This document shows, in pieces, positions 1-6,750 of a stretch of 15,254 nt of DNA. The first letter of the stretch is position 1, and each line of letters opens with the position of its first letter. The stretch is from Syntrophomonadaceae bacterium (GTDB lineage Bacteria; Bacillota; Dethiobacteria; DTU022). Where the stretch lies: the NCBI GenBank assembly GCA_003553895.1, contig PWFM01000037.1, positions 1 through 15,254 of the forward strand. Direction: 5' to 3'. The notes below the pieces were generated by a model. It was not told the origin of the DNA. It made no database searches and saw only the letters and a program-made list of their open reading frames with translations. The translations under genes were made by a program, and so were the position numbers.

Positions 1-311
1 AAATCGACCTCAACAAATGAATTGCCGCTTTGCCTGGGGATCCAGAAACCGTCCTTCTGGACAAAAAACCTCATCCTGGCATCGGTAATGATACCCTCAT
101 TATCAAGCTCGATAATAGTTTCAATATATGAAGAAGCTTCCTCCAGTTCAACTCCATCATTTTCACCGCTCCAGGAATAACCAACGTAACGGCCTTCCAG
201 GGTAGTTTCGTCTACCGCACCGAGCAAAGGGTTGTCCGTTAAATTCGGCAGGGCCAACAAGCCCAGGATCACAACCAGGGCCCCCATTACCAGGTACAAC
301 TTTTTGTCCAT
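1..311 (-). CDS. Exported or membrane-anchored protein of unknown function (5' part only)
   Basis: The gene starts at the ATG whose complement is 309-311, behind a good ribosome site (AGGTGAT), and runs off the left edge; 103 codons are visible. Residues 1 to about 20 are two Lys followed by a hydrophobic run (LYLVMGALVVILGLLALP), which looks like an uncleaved signal anchor or a signal peptide without a lipobox. The rest is soluble and acidic, beginning EGRYVGYSWSGEND and continuing with a segment reading ELDNEGIITDARMRFFVQKD. The short 'G-Y-x-G ... I-x-D-A-R' layout faintly recalls FMN-binding-type beta domains of exported redox proteins, but I cannot support that assignment. It lies 150 nt downstream of the copper ATPase on the same strand. 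Confidence 0.7.
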   Translation of the reverse strand, partial: MDKKLYLVMGALVVILGLLALPNLTDNPLLGAVDETTLEGRYVGYSWSGENDGVELEEASSYIETIIELDNEGIITDARMRFFVQKDGFWIPRQSGNSFVEVD

Positions 312-461
312 TTAGATCATCACCTTTCTCTTTAACCATTTAGCATTAACAAATATAGTAACCGGCCTTTATTCCGGGATAAAAGCCTTTCCATTAAGAA
401 AGAACTGCTGCTTTTAACAAAATCATTTACCCTGTATTACAGCGACTGCTAATAACCGTAA

Positions 462-2987
462 TCATGCTCCCGGTTGCATCTTAAAACCGGGATCGAGGCT
501 AACCTTCCTTAAGCGCAGGGAATTAAGAACCACATTCAGAGAACTGGCAGCCATGGCCCCGGCGCCGATAATGGGATGCAGCAAGCCCAGGAAAGCCACC
601 GGGATGGCCACGCTGTTATAAAACCAGGCCCAGAAATAATTCTGGCGGATTTTCATGAAAGTAGCCTGGGAAAGCTTGATTGCCGAAACAACCGCGCCCA
701 GGTCCCCGCGCACAAGGGTGATATCGGCCGCTTCAATAGCCACATCGGTACCGGTACCAATGGCGATACCAACGTTGGCCTGCTTTAAAGCCGGAGCATC
801 ATTGATGCCGTCACCGACCATGGCCACCATTTCGTATTCATCCTGCAGCCTTTTTATTTCATCGACTTTCCCTTCGGGAAGCACTTCGGCCAGGACCTTG
901 CTTATACCGACCTGCCTGGCGATGGCATTTGCCGTTGTCCAGTTATCGCCGGTAACCATGGCCGTTTTGAAACCCATTTGTTCAAGCTCAGCCACTGCCG
1001 CTGCAGTTTCTGCTTTGATTGTATCAGCCACGGCTACAATACCGGCCAGCCTGCCATCAACGGCAGTCAGGATGGCTGTTTTTCCTTCAGCTTCAAGTTC
1101 TGCCATCTTGTTGCCGGCGCCGTCCATGTCAATATGGCGCCCCTCAATCAGGCGTCTGCTGCCAACCAGTACTTTTTTCCCCTCGATACTGCCTTCTACC
1201 CCCTGGCCGGTCACTGAACTGAAGTCACCAACCTCACCCGGCTTTACGCCGTCCTTAGATGCCTTATCCACTACGGCGGCGCCAAGGGGATGCTCCGAAA
1301 CCGCTTCTACGCCGGCGGCATAATACAGCAGATCCTTTTCATCATATCCGTTAACAGGAATAACATCTGTCACCTGGGGCTTCCCCCTGGTCAAAGTTCC
1401 TGTTTTATCAAAGGCAATAATCTTTATATCTTTCATGGTCTGGATAGCCTCGCCGCTTCTAATCAAGATCCCTCTTTCGGCTCCCATCCCACTGCCCACC
1501 ATCAGGGCGGTCGGGGTAGCCAACCCCAGGGCGCAGGGACAGGAAATTACCAGGACCGCTGTGGCCGCCATAAAAGCCAGGGTAATGGTGGGGACATCGA
1601 GGTTGGTCCAGGGGGGGTTAAAGAAGGCAACGATAGAACTGTGGAAGCCGGGGAACAACAACCAGGATGTAAATGAAGCCAGGGCAATCAAGATCACAAC
1701 AGGTACAAAATAACCGGTAACCCGATCGGCAAATTCCTGGATCGGGACTTTCGATCCCTGGCATTCCTCAACCATTTTGACAACCTGGGCCAAAAATGTA
1801 TCTTTACCGACCCTGGTCGCCCGGACCTGCAGGGCGCCCTGGCGGTTGATGGTTGCTCCAATTACTTCATCGCCTTCCTTTTTCTCAATAGGCATGGATT
1901 CGCCGGTTGCCATTGATTCATCGATACTGCTCTGTCCGCTGACCACCACCCCATCAGTGGGTATCTTCTCACCGGGCCGGATGATCATGACCTGTCCCGG
2001 TTGGAGCTCTTCAACAGGTATTTCTCTAACTTCACTACGGTCCAAAACCCGGGCTGTTTTTGCTTCCATGGCCAGCAATTTCTTGATCGCCTGTGAAGCC
2101 CTGCCCTTGGATTTAGTCTCCAGGAAGCGGCCCACGAGGTGCAGGGCCATGATGCTGGCTGCCATTTCAACAAAGGTTGTTAATGGAAACCAGAAACTGA
2201 GCACACTTAGCAAATACGGGGGGGCCGAACCCAGGGTGATCAGGGTGTCCATGTTAGCGCTACCCCTCTTAAGGGCCAGCAACGTGCCCCGGTGGGTTTC
2301 GTATCCGGCAATAAAGATCGCCGGAAATGCCAGGACCAGGGTGATCTCAAAGTAACCTGGAATTGGAATCACAAACATGTGAATCATCATCAGGATCATG
2401 ATCACTCCGGCAAATGAAGCAGCAAACCACATCTTGCGGGCTGCGCGCCTGATCGTAGCCTCTTCGCGGCCCGCCTCAGCATCTCTTGCTCCGGCGGCCG
2501 CCCCTTTCTCTTTTCCTCCACTATCAGGATCATCTTCACCGACCAACCTGTAACCGGCCCTTTCCACGATCTCCGACAGCGCAGATAGACCGGTCTCGTC
2601 CTTGTTGTACTTAACTTTCGCTTTTTCTGCAGCAAAGTTTACCGAAGCCTCGACCACTCCGGATTCATTTTTCAGAGTCTCTTCCAAACCCCGGGCACAT
2701 GAAGCGCAGCTCATACCTTCTATTTTAAAAACGGTTTCGATGATCGGAACAGACTCGTCTTCTTCGTCCCCGGTTTCTTCCGGGGACCCTTCAAAGCCGG
2801 CATCTTTTACCGCTTGTATAATATCTTTTCGAGAGACAGTATCGGGGTCATATTCCACGTAGGCCTTGGCGGCGGCAAAATTCACCGCGGCTTTTGTCAC
2901 ACCGGGTTTGTCCTGCAGCGCTTTTTCAAGGCCCCGGGAGCAGCTTGCGCAGCTCATACCTTCAATAAGCAAAGTAATTTTTTTCAT
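462..2987 (-). CDS. copA: Cu(I)-exporting P1B-type ATPase (CopA-like)
   Basis: An 841-residue heavy-metal ATPase that should pump Cu(I) out of the cytoplasm at the cost of ATP. Two N-terminal HMA domains each carry GMSCASC (Cys13/Cys16 and Cys94/Cys97), joined by an acidic linker. Further in come the actuator TGES (361-364), the transmembrane metal site CPC (483-485), the phosphorylated Asp in DKTGTLT (527-533), the nucleotide-binding SEHPLG (564-569) and the hinge GDGINDAP (725-732). YN at 790-791 and MAASS at 812-816 are the Cu(I)-specific signatures of the last two membrane helices. The ATG at 2987 has AGGTGAGGA about 9 nt upstream; an in-frame TTG at 2996 would lie on top of that site, so I prefer the ATG. 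Length is normal for a two-HMA CopA. The regulator gene ends 66 nt upstream on the same strand; no CsoR or CopZ gene is visible here. Confidence 0.95.
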   Translation of the reverse strand: MKKITLLIEGMSCASCSRGLEKALQDKPGVTKAAVNFAAAKAYVEYDPDTVSRKDIIQAVKDAGFEGSPEETGDEEDESVPIIETVFKIEGMSCASCARGLEETLKNESGVVEASVNFAAEKAKVKYNKDETGLSALSEIVERAGYRLVGEDDPDSGGKEKGAAAGARDAEAGREEATIRRAARKMWFAASFAGVIMILMMIHMFVIPIPGYFEITLVLAFPAIFIAGYETHRGTLLALKRGSANMDTLITLGSAPPYLLSVLSFWFPLTTFVEMAASIMALHLVGRFLETKSKGRASQAIKKLLAMEAKTARVLDRSEVREIPVEELQPGQVMIIRPGEKIPTDGVVVSGQSSIDESMATGESMPIEKKEGDEVIGATINRQGALQVRATRVGKDTFLAQVVKMVEECQGSKVPIQEFADRVTGYFVPVVILIALASFTSWLLFPGFHSSIVAFFNPPWTNLDVPTITLAFMAATAVLVISCPCALGLATPTALMVGSGMGAERGILIRSGEAIQTMKDIKIIAFDKTGTLTRGKPQVTDVIPVNGYDEKDLLYYAAGVEAVSEHPLGAAVVDKASKDGVKPGEVGDFSSVTGQGVEGSIEGKKVLVGSRRLIEGRHIDMDGAGNKMAELEAEGKTAILTAVDGRLAGIVAVADTIKAETAAAVAELEQMGFKTAMVTGDNWTTANAIARQVGISKVLAEVLPEGKVDEIKRLQDEYEMVAMVGDGINDAPALKQANVGIAIGTGTDVAIEAADITLVRGDLGAVVSAIKLSQATFMKIRQNYFWAWFYNSVAIPVAFLGLLHPIIGAGAMAASSLNVVLNSLRLRKVSLDPGFKMQPGA

Positions 2988-3053
2988 AACAGTCAATCCT
3001 CACCTTCCAGGAGAACAATACCGCAATATAACTTACCCTCGTGTCTTTTTAGA

Positions 3054-3491
3054 TTACGTTTTCTCTTCTGCAGATTCATAGAGCAGGCGCTGTTTTTCAG
3101 CCAGCTCGGCCAGCGTTATATTGCTCAACTCATCATATATAGCCTGTTTTAAACCCCCCCAGACATTGCGGGTAACACATTTGGTCACCCTCTGGCAAAG
3201 CTCGGGGTTATCTACACAATCTACCGGCGCAAGAGAACCTTCGACCGTTTGGATGACATCGTACATATTGATTTCTTGCGGCGGCTTGCCCAGAACATAC
3301 CCGCCCTGGCTGCCCTTGTGGGTTTTTACATAACCGCTGATGCGCAGGGGGAACATAACCTGCTCCAGGTATTTTAAAGAAATATCCTGCCTGGAAGCAA
3401 TATCTTTTAGTTTAACCGGTTCCTGGCCGTATTTCAAGGCCAGTTCTACCAGTGCCCGGGCAGCATAGCGGGCTTTTGTTGAGAGCTGCAT
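3054..3491 (-). CDS. Rrf2-family transcriptional regulator with IscR-type Cys triad
   Basis: A 145-residue DNA-binding regulator. The N-terminal winged helix is typical of Rrf2 (MQLSTKARYAARALVELA, then ISLKYLEQV and GSQGGY around 36-65). Cys92, Cys99 and Cys105 in VDCVDNPELCQRVTKC correspond to the three Cys that hold the FeS cluster of IscR (92, 98, 104 in E. coli); the cysteine-metabolism regulator CymR lacks this triad. The start has an excellent ribosome site (GGAGGAGATTCTAATG). It sits between cysK and copA on the same strand, so it probably controls one or both. I infer that it senses FeS status or thiol/copper stress, since Cu(I) attacks FeS clusters. Whether it works like IscR or like a cysteine regulator cannot be told from the sequence. 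Confidence 0.9.
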   Translation of the reverse strand: MQLSTKARYAARALVELALKYGQEPVKLKDIASRQDISLKYLEQVMFPLRISGYVKTHKGSQGGYVLGKPPQEINMYDVIQTVEGSLAPVDCVDNPELCQRVTKCVTRNVWGGLKQAIYDELSNITLAELAEKQRLLYESAEEKT

Positions 3492-3577
3492 TAGAATCTC
3501 CTCCTTCAGGCCACCTTATTTTAGGGGACCCTGGTAAAAAGCAAATGATAACCCTTTTTAACGGCAAGCCTATCTTC

Positions 3578-4501
3578 TTACTCATTAAAAAGCGCCGTTG
3601 ACATATAGCGTTCGGCCAGGTCGGGCAAAACTGTCAAAATTAACTTCCCCCTATTTTCAAGACGCCCAGCTACCTTCAGGGCAGCGGCACAGGCTGCGCC
3701 GGATGAAATGCCCACAAATAATCCTTCTTCCTTGAACAATCTCCTGGCCGTATCAAGCGCTTCTTGATCAGAAACTTTAATCACTTCGTCGAGCAGATCA
3801 AAATTTAAAACTTCCGGGACAAACCCCGCTCCGATGCCCTGGATCTTATGCGGTGAGGGGCTTCCTCCCGAAAGAACGGGAGAGTTTTCCGGCTCAACAG
3901 CCACAACTTTCACTGAAGGTTTTCGCTCCTTCAACACTTCTCCGACCCCGGTAACTGTCCCTCCGGTGCCAACACCGCAGACAAGAATATCTATTTCCCC
4001 ATCGGTATCGGCCCAGATCTCTTCAGCCGTAGACCGGCGGTGCACCGCAGGGTTGGCTTTATTTTTAAACTGCTGTGGAATAAAGTAATGCTTATTTTCT
4101 TCCGCCAACTTCAACGCTTCATTTATTGCTCCATTCATTCCCTTTTCTCCAGGAGTCAGAATCAGTTCCGCCCCCAACCCTTTTAACAGGTTTCGCCTTT
4201 CTATACTCATCGAATCAGGCATGGTCAGGGCGCACCTGTAACCTTTGGCGGCGCATACTATCGCCAGCCCAATGCCTGTATTGCCGCTGGTCGGTTCCAG
4301 GATTATAGTTTCTGGACCGATCAAACCTTCACTTTCTGCCGTTTCGATCATGCTTAAAGCGATCCGGTCTTTAACGCTGCCTCCTGGATTATATGATTCA
4401 AGTTTGGCCACGATCTCGGCATTGCACTCTGCAGTCATTTTATTTAAATAAACCAGAGGAGTATTACCAATGAGTTCGGTTACATCTTTAGCTATCTTCA
4501 T
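3578..4501 (-). CDS. cysK: Cysteine synthase A (O-acetylserine sulfhydrylase)
   Basis: A PLP enzyme that makes L-cysteine from O-acetylserine and sulfide. Lys44 in NPGGSVKDR is the Schiff-base lysine. TSGNTG (71-76) is the substrate-binding loop, GTGGT (178-182) binds the PLP phosphate and GISSGA (264-269) completes the cofactor site. From the ATG at 4501 the protein is 307 residues, the usual size, and its N terminus (MKIAKDVTELIGNTPL) aligns with CysK of Firmicutes. An upstream in-frame ATG at 4516 would add five residues, but its purine-rich stretch (AGAAGGGGC) touches the codon; this start is less likely but not excluded. A good sigma-70-type promoter lies upstream. The Rrf2 regulator follows 86 nt downstream. 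No serine acetyltransferase gene (cysE) is visible. Confidence 0.93.
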   Translation of the reverse strand: MKIAKDVTELIGNTPLVYLNKMTAECNAEIVAKLESYNPGGSVKDRIALSMIETAESEGLIGPETIILEPTSGNTGIGLAIVCAAKGYRCALTMPDSMSIERRNLLKGLGAELILTPGEKGMNGAINEALKLAEENKHYFIPQQFKNKANPAVHRRSTAEEIWADTDGEIDILVCGVGTGGTVTGVGEVLKERKPSVKVVAVEPENSPVLSGGSPSPHKIQGIGAGFVPEVLNFDLLDEVIKVSDQEALDTARRLFKEEGLFVGISSGAACAAALKVAGRLENRGKLILTVLPDLAERYMSTALFNE

Positions 4502-4546
4502 TTCCGCCTTCACCATGCCCCTTCTAAATTTCTACTAATTATATAG

Positions 4547-4562
4547 ACTATCTGTTAATAGT
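4547..4562. promoter_or_regulatory. Inverted repeat overlapping the cysK -10 box (operator candidate)
   Basis: ACTAT (4547-4551) and ATAGT (4558-4562) form a perfect 5-bp inverted repeat with a 6-nt spacer, covering the end of the -10 box and the expected transcription start. This is where a repressor such as the Rrf2 protein encoded two genes downstream could bind. The arms are short and AT-rich, so chance is a real possibility. Confidence 0.3.
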
Positions 4563-4588
4563 TTAAGCAATCCCGCCTCAAATGTCAA
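4560..4588 (-). promoter_or_regulatory. Sigma-70/sigma-A promoter for cysK
   Basis: Read on the minus strand, TTGACA (4583-4588) is followed after exactly 17 nt by TAAACT (4560-4565). The -35 box is a perfect match and the -10 box is 4 of 6. Transcription would start near 4550, giving a leader of roughly 50 nt before the cysK ATG. Confidence 0.75.
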
Positions 4589-4850
4589 CAATAAAAACCT
4601 AACCTGGACGAGCCAGTTCTATAAAAGTTGGTTTTCAACTGAGCCCTATTAAACCCAGTGCACATCGACGTTTCCGGGATCGCTTCAAAATGTCTTACTA
4701 AATTATCGCAGGACTTCAGGATTAAGGGCCTAAAAGATCTCTAAAATTCCTTCTTCGTCGACCACGTTGCCGGCAGGATAAGTCGGCGCCGCCAAGAAAT
4801 ATAAATATATAGCTGAAAAACACTCTACTATTTGCACAAGGAGGCCCGAC

Positions 4851-5204
4851 ATGCCTGGTCAAAATGATGAAAATGGCAGCAATGATGAGAAGAAGCTTCC
4901 AGAAGAAAAGATTGAAAGGCCGGCAGACCAAACCATTGTCATGAATAGAAAAAACAGCACTCTCGGATTGTTTTCCCTGATAATGGGAATAGTATCCCTG
5001 CTGACTCTTTCCTGCTGCGGTCCCCTGTCGATCATTCTGGCCATCACGGCCATCATCACCGGGATCATAGCCAGGACGGAGAATCAAGAATATGCTGTGA
5101 TCGGAATAATACTGGGGGTGCTTGGTTTGATTCTTCCAGTTCTGCTGGCATTGTTCATAACCGGGTTTGCCTTTTTCACCCCGATGTTTACAAGGTTCTT
5201 TTAA
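4851..5204 (+). CDS. Small two-helix membrane protein (DUF4190-like)
   Basis: A 117-residue protein with a strong ribosome site (AAGGAGGCCCGACATG). The first ~33 residues are hydrophilic and charged. They are followed by two hydrophobic segments, about 36-73 (LGLFSLIMGIVSLLTLSCCG and onward, with a Cys pair) and about 81-112 (YAVIGIILGVLGLILPVLLA). The order 'N-S-x-L-G-x-x-S-L-I-M-G-I ... A-I-I-T-G' and a second Gly-rich helix are typical of DUF4190-type proteins, whose function is unknown. The gene stands alone between cysK (divergent) and the deacetylase gene. Confidence 0.75.
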   Translation: MPGQNDENGSNDEKKLPEEKIERPADQTIVMNRKNSTLGLFSLIMGIVSLLTLSCCGPLSIILAITAIITGIIARTENQEYAVIGIILGVLGLILPVLLALFITGFAFFTPMFTRFF

Positions 5205-5323
5205 TAGCGACCACCGGGGCGGATTTGGTTATGGCATTTTTCACCGTTCAATTATTTCTTGTTAAAGTAATCTATGCATTGCTTATTTAAAAAGATATTA
5301 TTCTTATAAAACGAGGGGATGCA

Positions 5324-6085
5324 TTGAAACCAGAAATCTGTAATTTTTTCTCCGTTCCCGACCTTTTCCAACAGGATCACCTCCTTTGTATCCAACCTCA
5401 TCCCGATGATTTGGAAATCGGGGCCGGCGCCACTATTGCCAAACTGAACCGGGCCGGGGTCAAAACAACCTGGCTCACCGTTACAGACGGTTCAGCCGGT
5501 ACTGATGATCCATCAGTCGACCCTGTATCCCTGGCCCGGACCAGGCGCAAAGAGGCTGAAAAAGCAGCCGCCCTCATCGGCACAGCTGACTTAACCTGGC
5601 TAGATTTTGCCGACGGCGGCAGCCTGCCCTACGATAAAACCCGATCCGCCATTGCCGGCGTCATCAGAAAGCTTAAACCTGAAGCAGTGCTGGTTTGCGA
5701 CCCCTGGCTTCCCTATGAAGCCCATACCGATCATGTTCGCACTGGCCTGGCAGCAGCCGAAGCCGCCTTTTTATCCCACATGCCCTATTTCTGCCCTGAA
5801 AACCTGGCCGATGGCCTGGAACCTCATAAAGTTGAGGCAGTAGCCTTTTATTATACCGCTTACCCCAATACCTTTATCGATGTTACCAATTACTGGGAAT
5901 TAAAACTGGCGGCAATTGACTGCCATGCCACCCAATTCCCTCCGGCCAAGGGAAAGCTGCTGAAAGACTATTTAACAGCTAAAGCCCGGCAGCAGGCCCA
6001 AGATCATGGTTGCGAATTGGTTGAAGCCATAAAAGTACTTTCCACTAACCATCTTCACATATTTGAGAATGCCTGGCAGTGCTAA
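5324..6085 (+). CDS. PIG-L/LmbE-family zinc-dependent N-deacetylase
   Basis: A 253-residue protein of the PIG-L deacetylase fold. The metal site is visible as HPDDLEIGAGAT (His26, Asp28, Asp29) and His134-x-Asp136-His137 in PYEAHTDHVRTG; the early His, the second Asp and the late His are the zinc ligands in this family. Members remove acetyl groups from N-acetylglucosaminyl compounds such as bacillithiol or mycothiol precursors, GPI precursors and antibiotics. Which substrate is used here is not readable, although a bacillithiol-type role (BshB) would be compatible with a cysteine- and copper-related neighbourhood. The TTG start has GAGGGG 5 nt upstream; no in-frame ATG fits better. No signal peptide, so it is cytoplasmic. 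Confidence 0.88.
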   Translation: MKPEICNFFSVPDLFQQDHLLCIQPHPDDLEIGAGATIAKLNRAGVKTTWLTVTDGSAGTDDPSVDPVSLARTRRKEAEKAAALIGTADLTWLDFADGGSLPYDKTRSAIAGVIRKLKPEAVLVCDPWLPYEAHTDHVRTGLAAAEAAFLSHMPYFCPENLADGLEPHKVEAVAFYYTAYPNTFIDVTNYWELKLAAIDCHATQFPPAKGKLLKDYLTAKARQQAQDHGCELVEAIKVLSTNHLHIFENAWQC

Positions 6086-6106
6086 AAGGAAAACGCCTAA
6101 TTAATG

Positions 6107-6126
6107 CCCGGTGTCCCTTCACCGGG
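6107..6126 (+). other. GC-rich hairpin after the deacetylase gene
   Basis: CCCGGTG (6107-6113) and CACCGGG (6120-6126) pair perfectly with a 6-nt loop, 22 nt after the deacetylase stop. There is no T-run on either side, so it is not a standard intrinsic terminator. It could act as a mRNA 3'-end stabiliser or a rho-assisted end. Confidence 0.45.
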
Positions 6127-6169
6127 GCTCACATGGTACCTGACCTGGCGACCGCAAGGAAAAGGAGAC

Positions 6170-6235
6170 ATGACTGACAGGATATTTGTGAATATTTTTT
6201 TAGTTAATTCTCGTTCCTATAACAATTTATTATGA
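6170..6235 (+). CDS. Possible 21-codon small ORF or leader peptide
   Basis: An ATG at 6170 sits 4-5 nt behind AAGGAGA, one of the better ribosome sites in the window, and opens a 21-codon frame (beginning MTDRIFVNIFLVNS) ending at TGA 6233-6235. The frame ends 30 nt before the next gene. The peptide is hydrophobic and matches nothing I know. It could be a leader peptide, a small protein or chance. Confidence 0.2.
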   Translation: MTDRIFVNIFLVNSRSYNNLL

Positions 6236-6265
6236 TATAATAATATACAAACAAGAAAGAAAGGA

Positions 6266-6604
6266 ATGATAACCATTAAGATCGACTTGCAAAAAAGCCA
6301 GGTAGTGCTCTCTCCAGAAAATGATGAGGAAAAAGCCAAGCTTACCGCACTGTGGAAATTGCTGGTAGATTGTGTCGGTGACAGCCGGAAGCTGGTTCCT
6401 GTAGGAGAATATGTCCCCCAAAAAAATGACCGGGGGGCTTCCTTCCATATCGAAGGGCTTGAACCGGATGATAGCTCGTTCGTGGAAGTACGGGCGGAAG
6501 AGGATGTTCAGGTATACTGCAGGACCTGCAACAAGCTTCAAAAATTAAAGGCCGGTGAAGTTATTCCCATCTGCTGCGGCAAGATGATGAGCATCATAGA
6601 CTGA
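6266..6604 (+). CDS. Small protein with C-terminal desulforedoxin-like Cys motif
   Basis: A 112-residue cytoplasmic protein. The first ~75 residues (MITIKIDLQKSQVVLSPEND onward) match no family I recognise. The last ~30 carry Cys85-x2-Cys88 (YCRTC) and an adjacent pair Cys103-Cys104 (PICCGKMM). This CxxC...CC arrangement is that of desulforedoxin and the N-terminal domain of desulfoferrodoxin, where four Cys hold one Fe in a rubredoxin-like site. A Zn ribbon is an equally good reading. The purine stretch AAGAAAGAAAGGA abuts the ATG, so spacing is tight and the true start may be slightly different. It is followed by a strong terminator. An oxygen- or redox-related role is inference only. Confidence 0.75.
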   Translation: MITIKIDLQKSQVVLSPENDEEKAKLTALWKLLVDCVGDSRKLVPVGEYVPQKNDRGASFHIEGLEPDDSSFVEVRAEEDVQVYCRTCNKLQKLKAGEVIPICCGKMMSIID

Positions 6605-6636
6605 TAAAAGCCGCGAGAACTTCTCTATTAAAAAGG

Positions 6637-6670
6637 TGGTGGCGCCCGTCCCGGCAGCCACCATTTTTTT
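6637..6670. terminator. Strong bidirectional intrinsic terminator
   Basis: TGGTGGC (6637-6643) pairs with GCCACCA (6657-6663). An inner GCC/GGC extension gives about 10 bp with one bulge, followed by seven T (6664-6670) on the plus strand. On the minus strand the same hairpin is followed after two bases by five T (complement of 6630-6634). It ends the plus-strand small redox gene and can also stop the converging aminotransferase transcript. Confidence 0.85.
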
Positions 6671-6750
6671 ATCTTTTTGATCCTTTTTTACAAAATAATT
6701 TTAACCCCTGCGTAATGGTTTTTATAGTAAGTCCAATTCTAAGGCTCTAC

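Larger units (their letters stand above)
4502..4850. other. Divergent intergenic region between cysK and the DUF4190-like gene
   Basis: A 349-nt stretch between divergent genes. The left part holds the cysK promoter and an inverted repeat overlapping it (listed separately). A small hairpin (AGTTG, 4-5 nt loop, CAACT) lies near 4625. The right part becomes AT-rich just before the plus-strand gene (AATATAAATATATAG about 4798-4812) and probably contains that gene's -10 element, though I see no convincing -35. I found no T-box, S-box or other riboswitch core and no tRNA in it. Confidence 0.5.

Noticed and set aside
469..491. CCCGGTT/AACCGGG inverted repeat at the 3' end of copA as a terminator
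   Set aside because: It overlaps the last codons of copA, has a 9-nt loop and no T-run after it, so I do not call it a terminator.
655..1323. Plus-strand 222-codon open frame inside copA, and similar antisense frames
   Set aside because: It is antisense to a gene with every P-type ATPase motif, shows no family features, and has no ribosome site or promoter.
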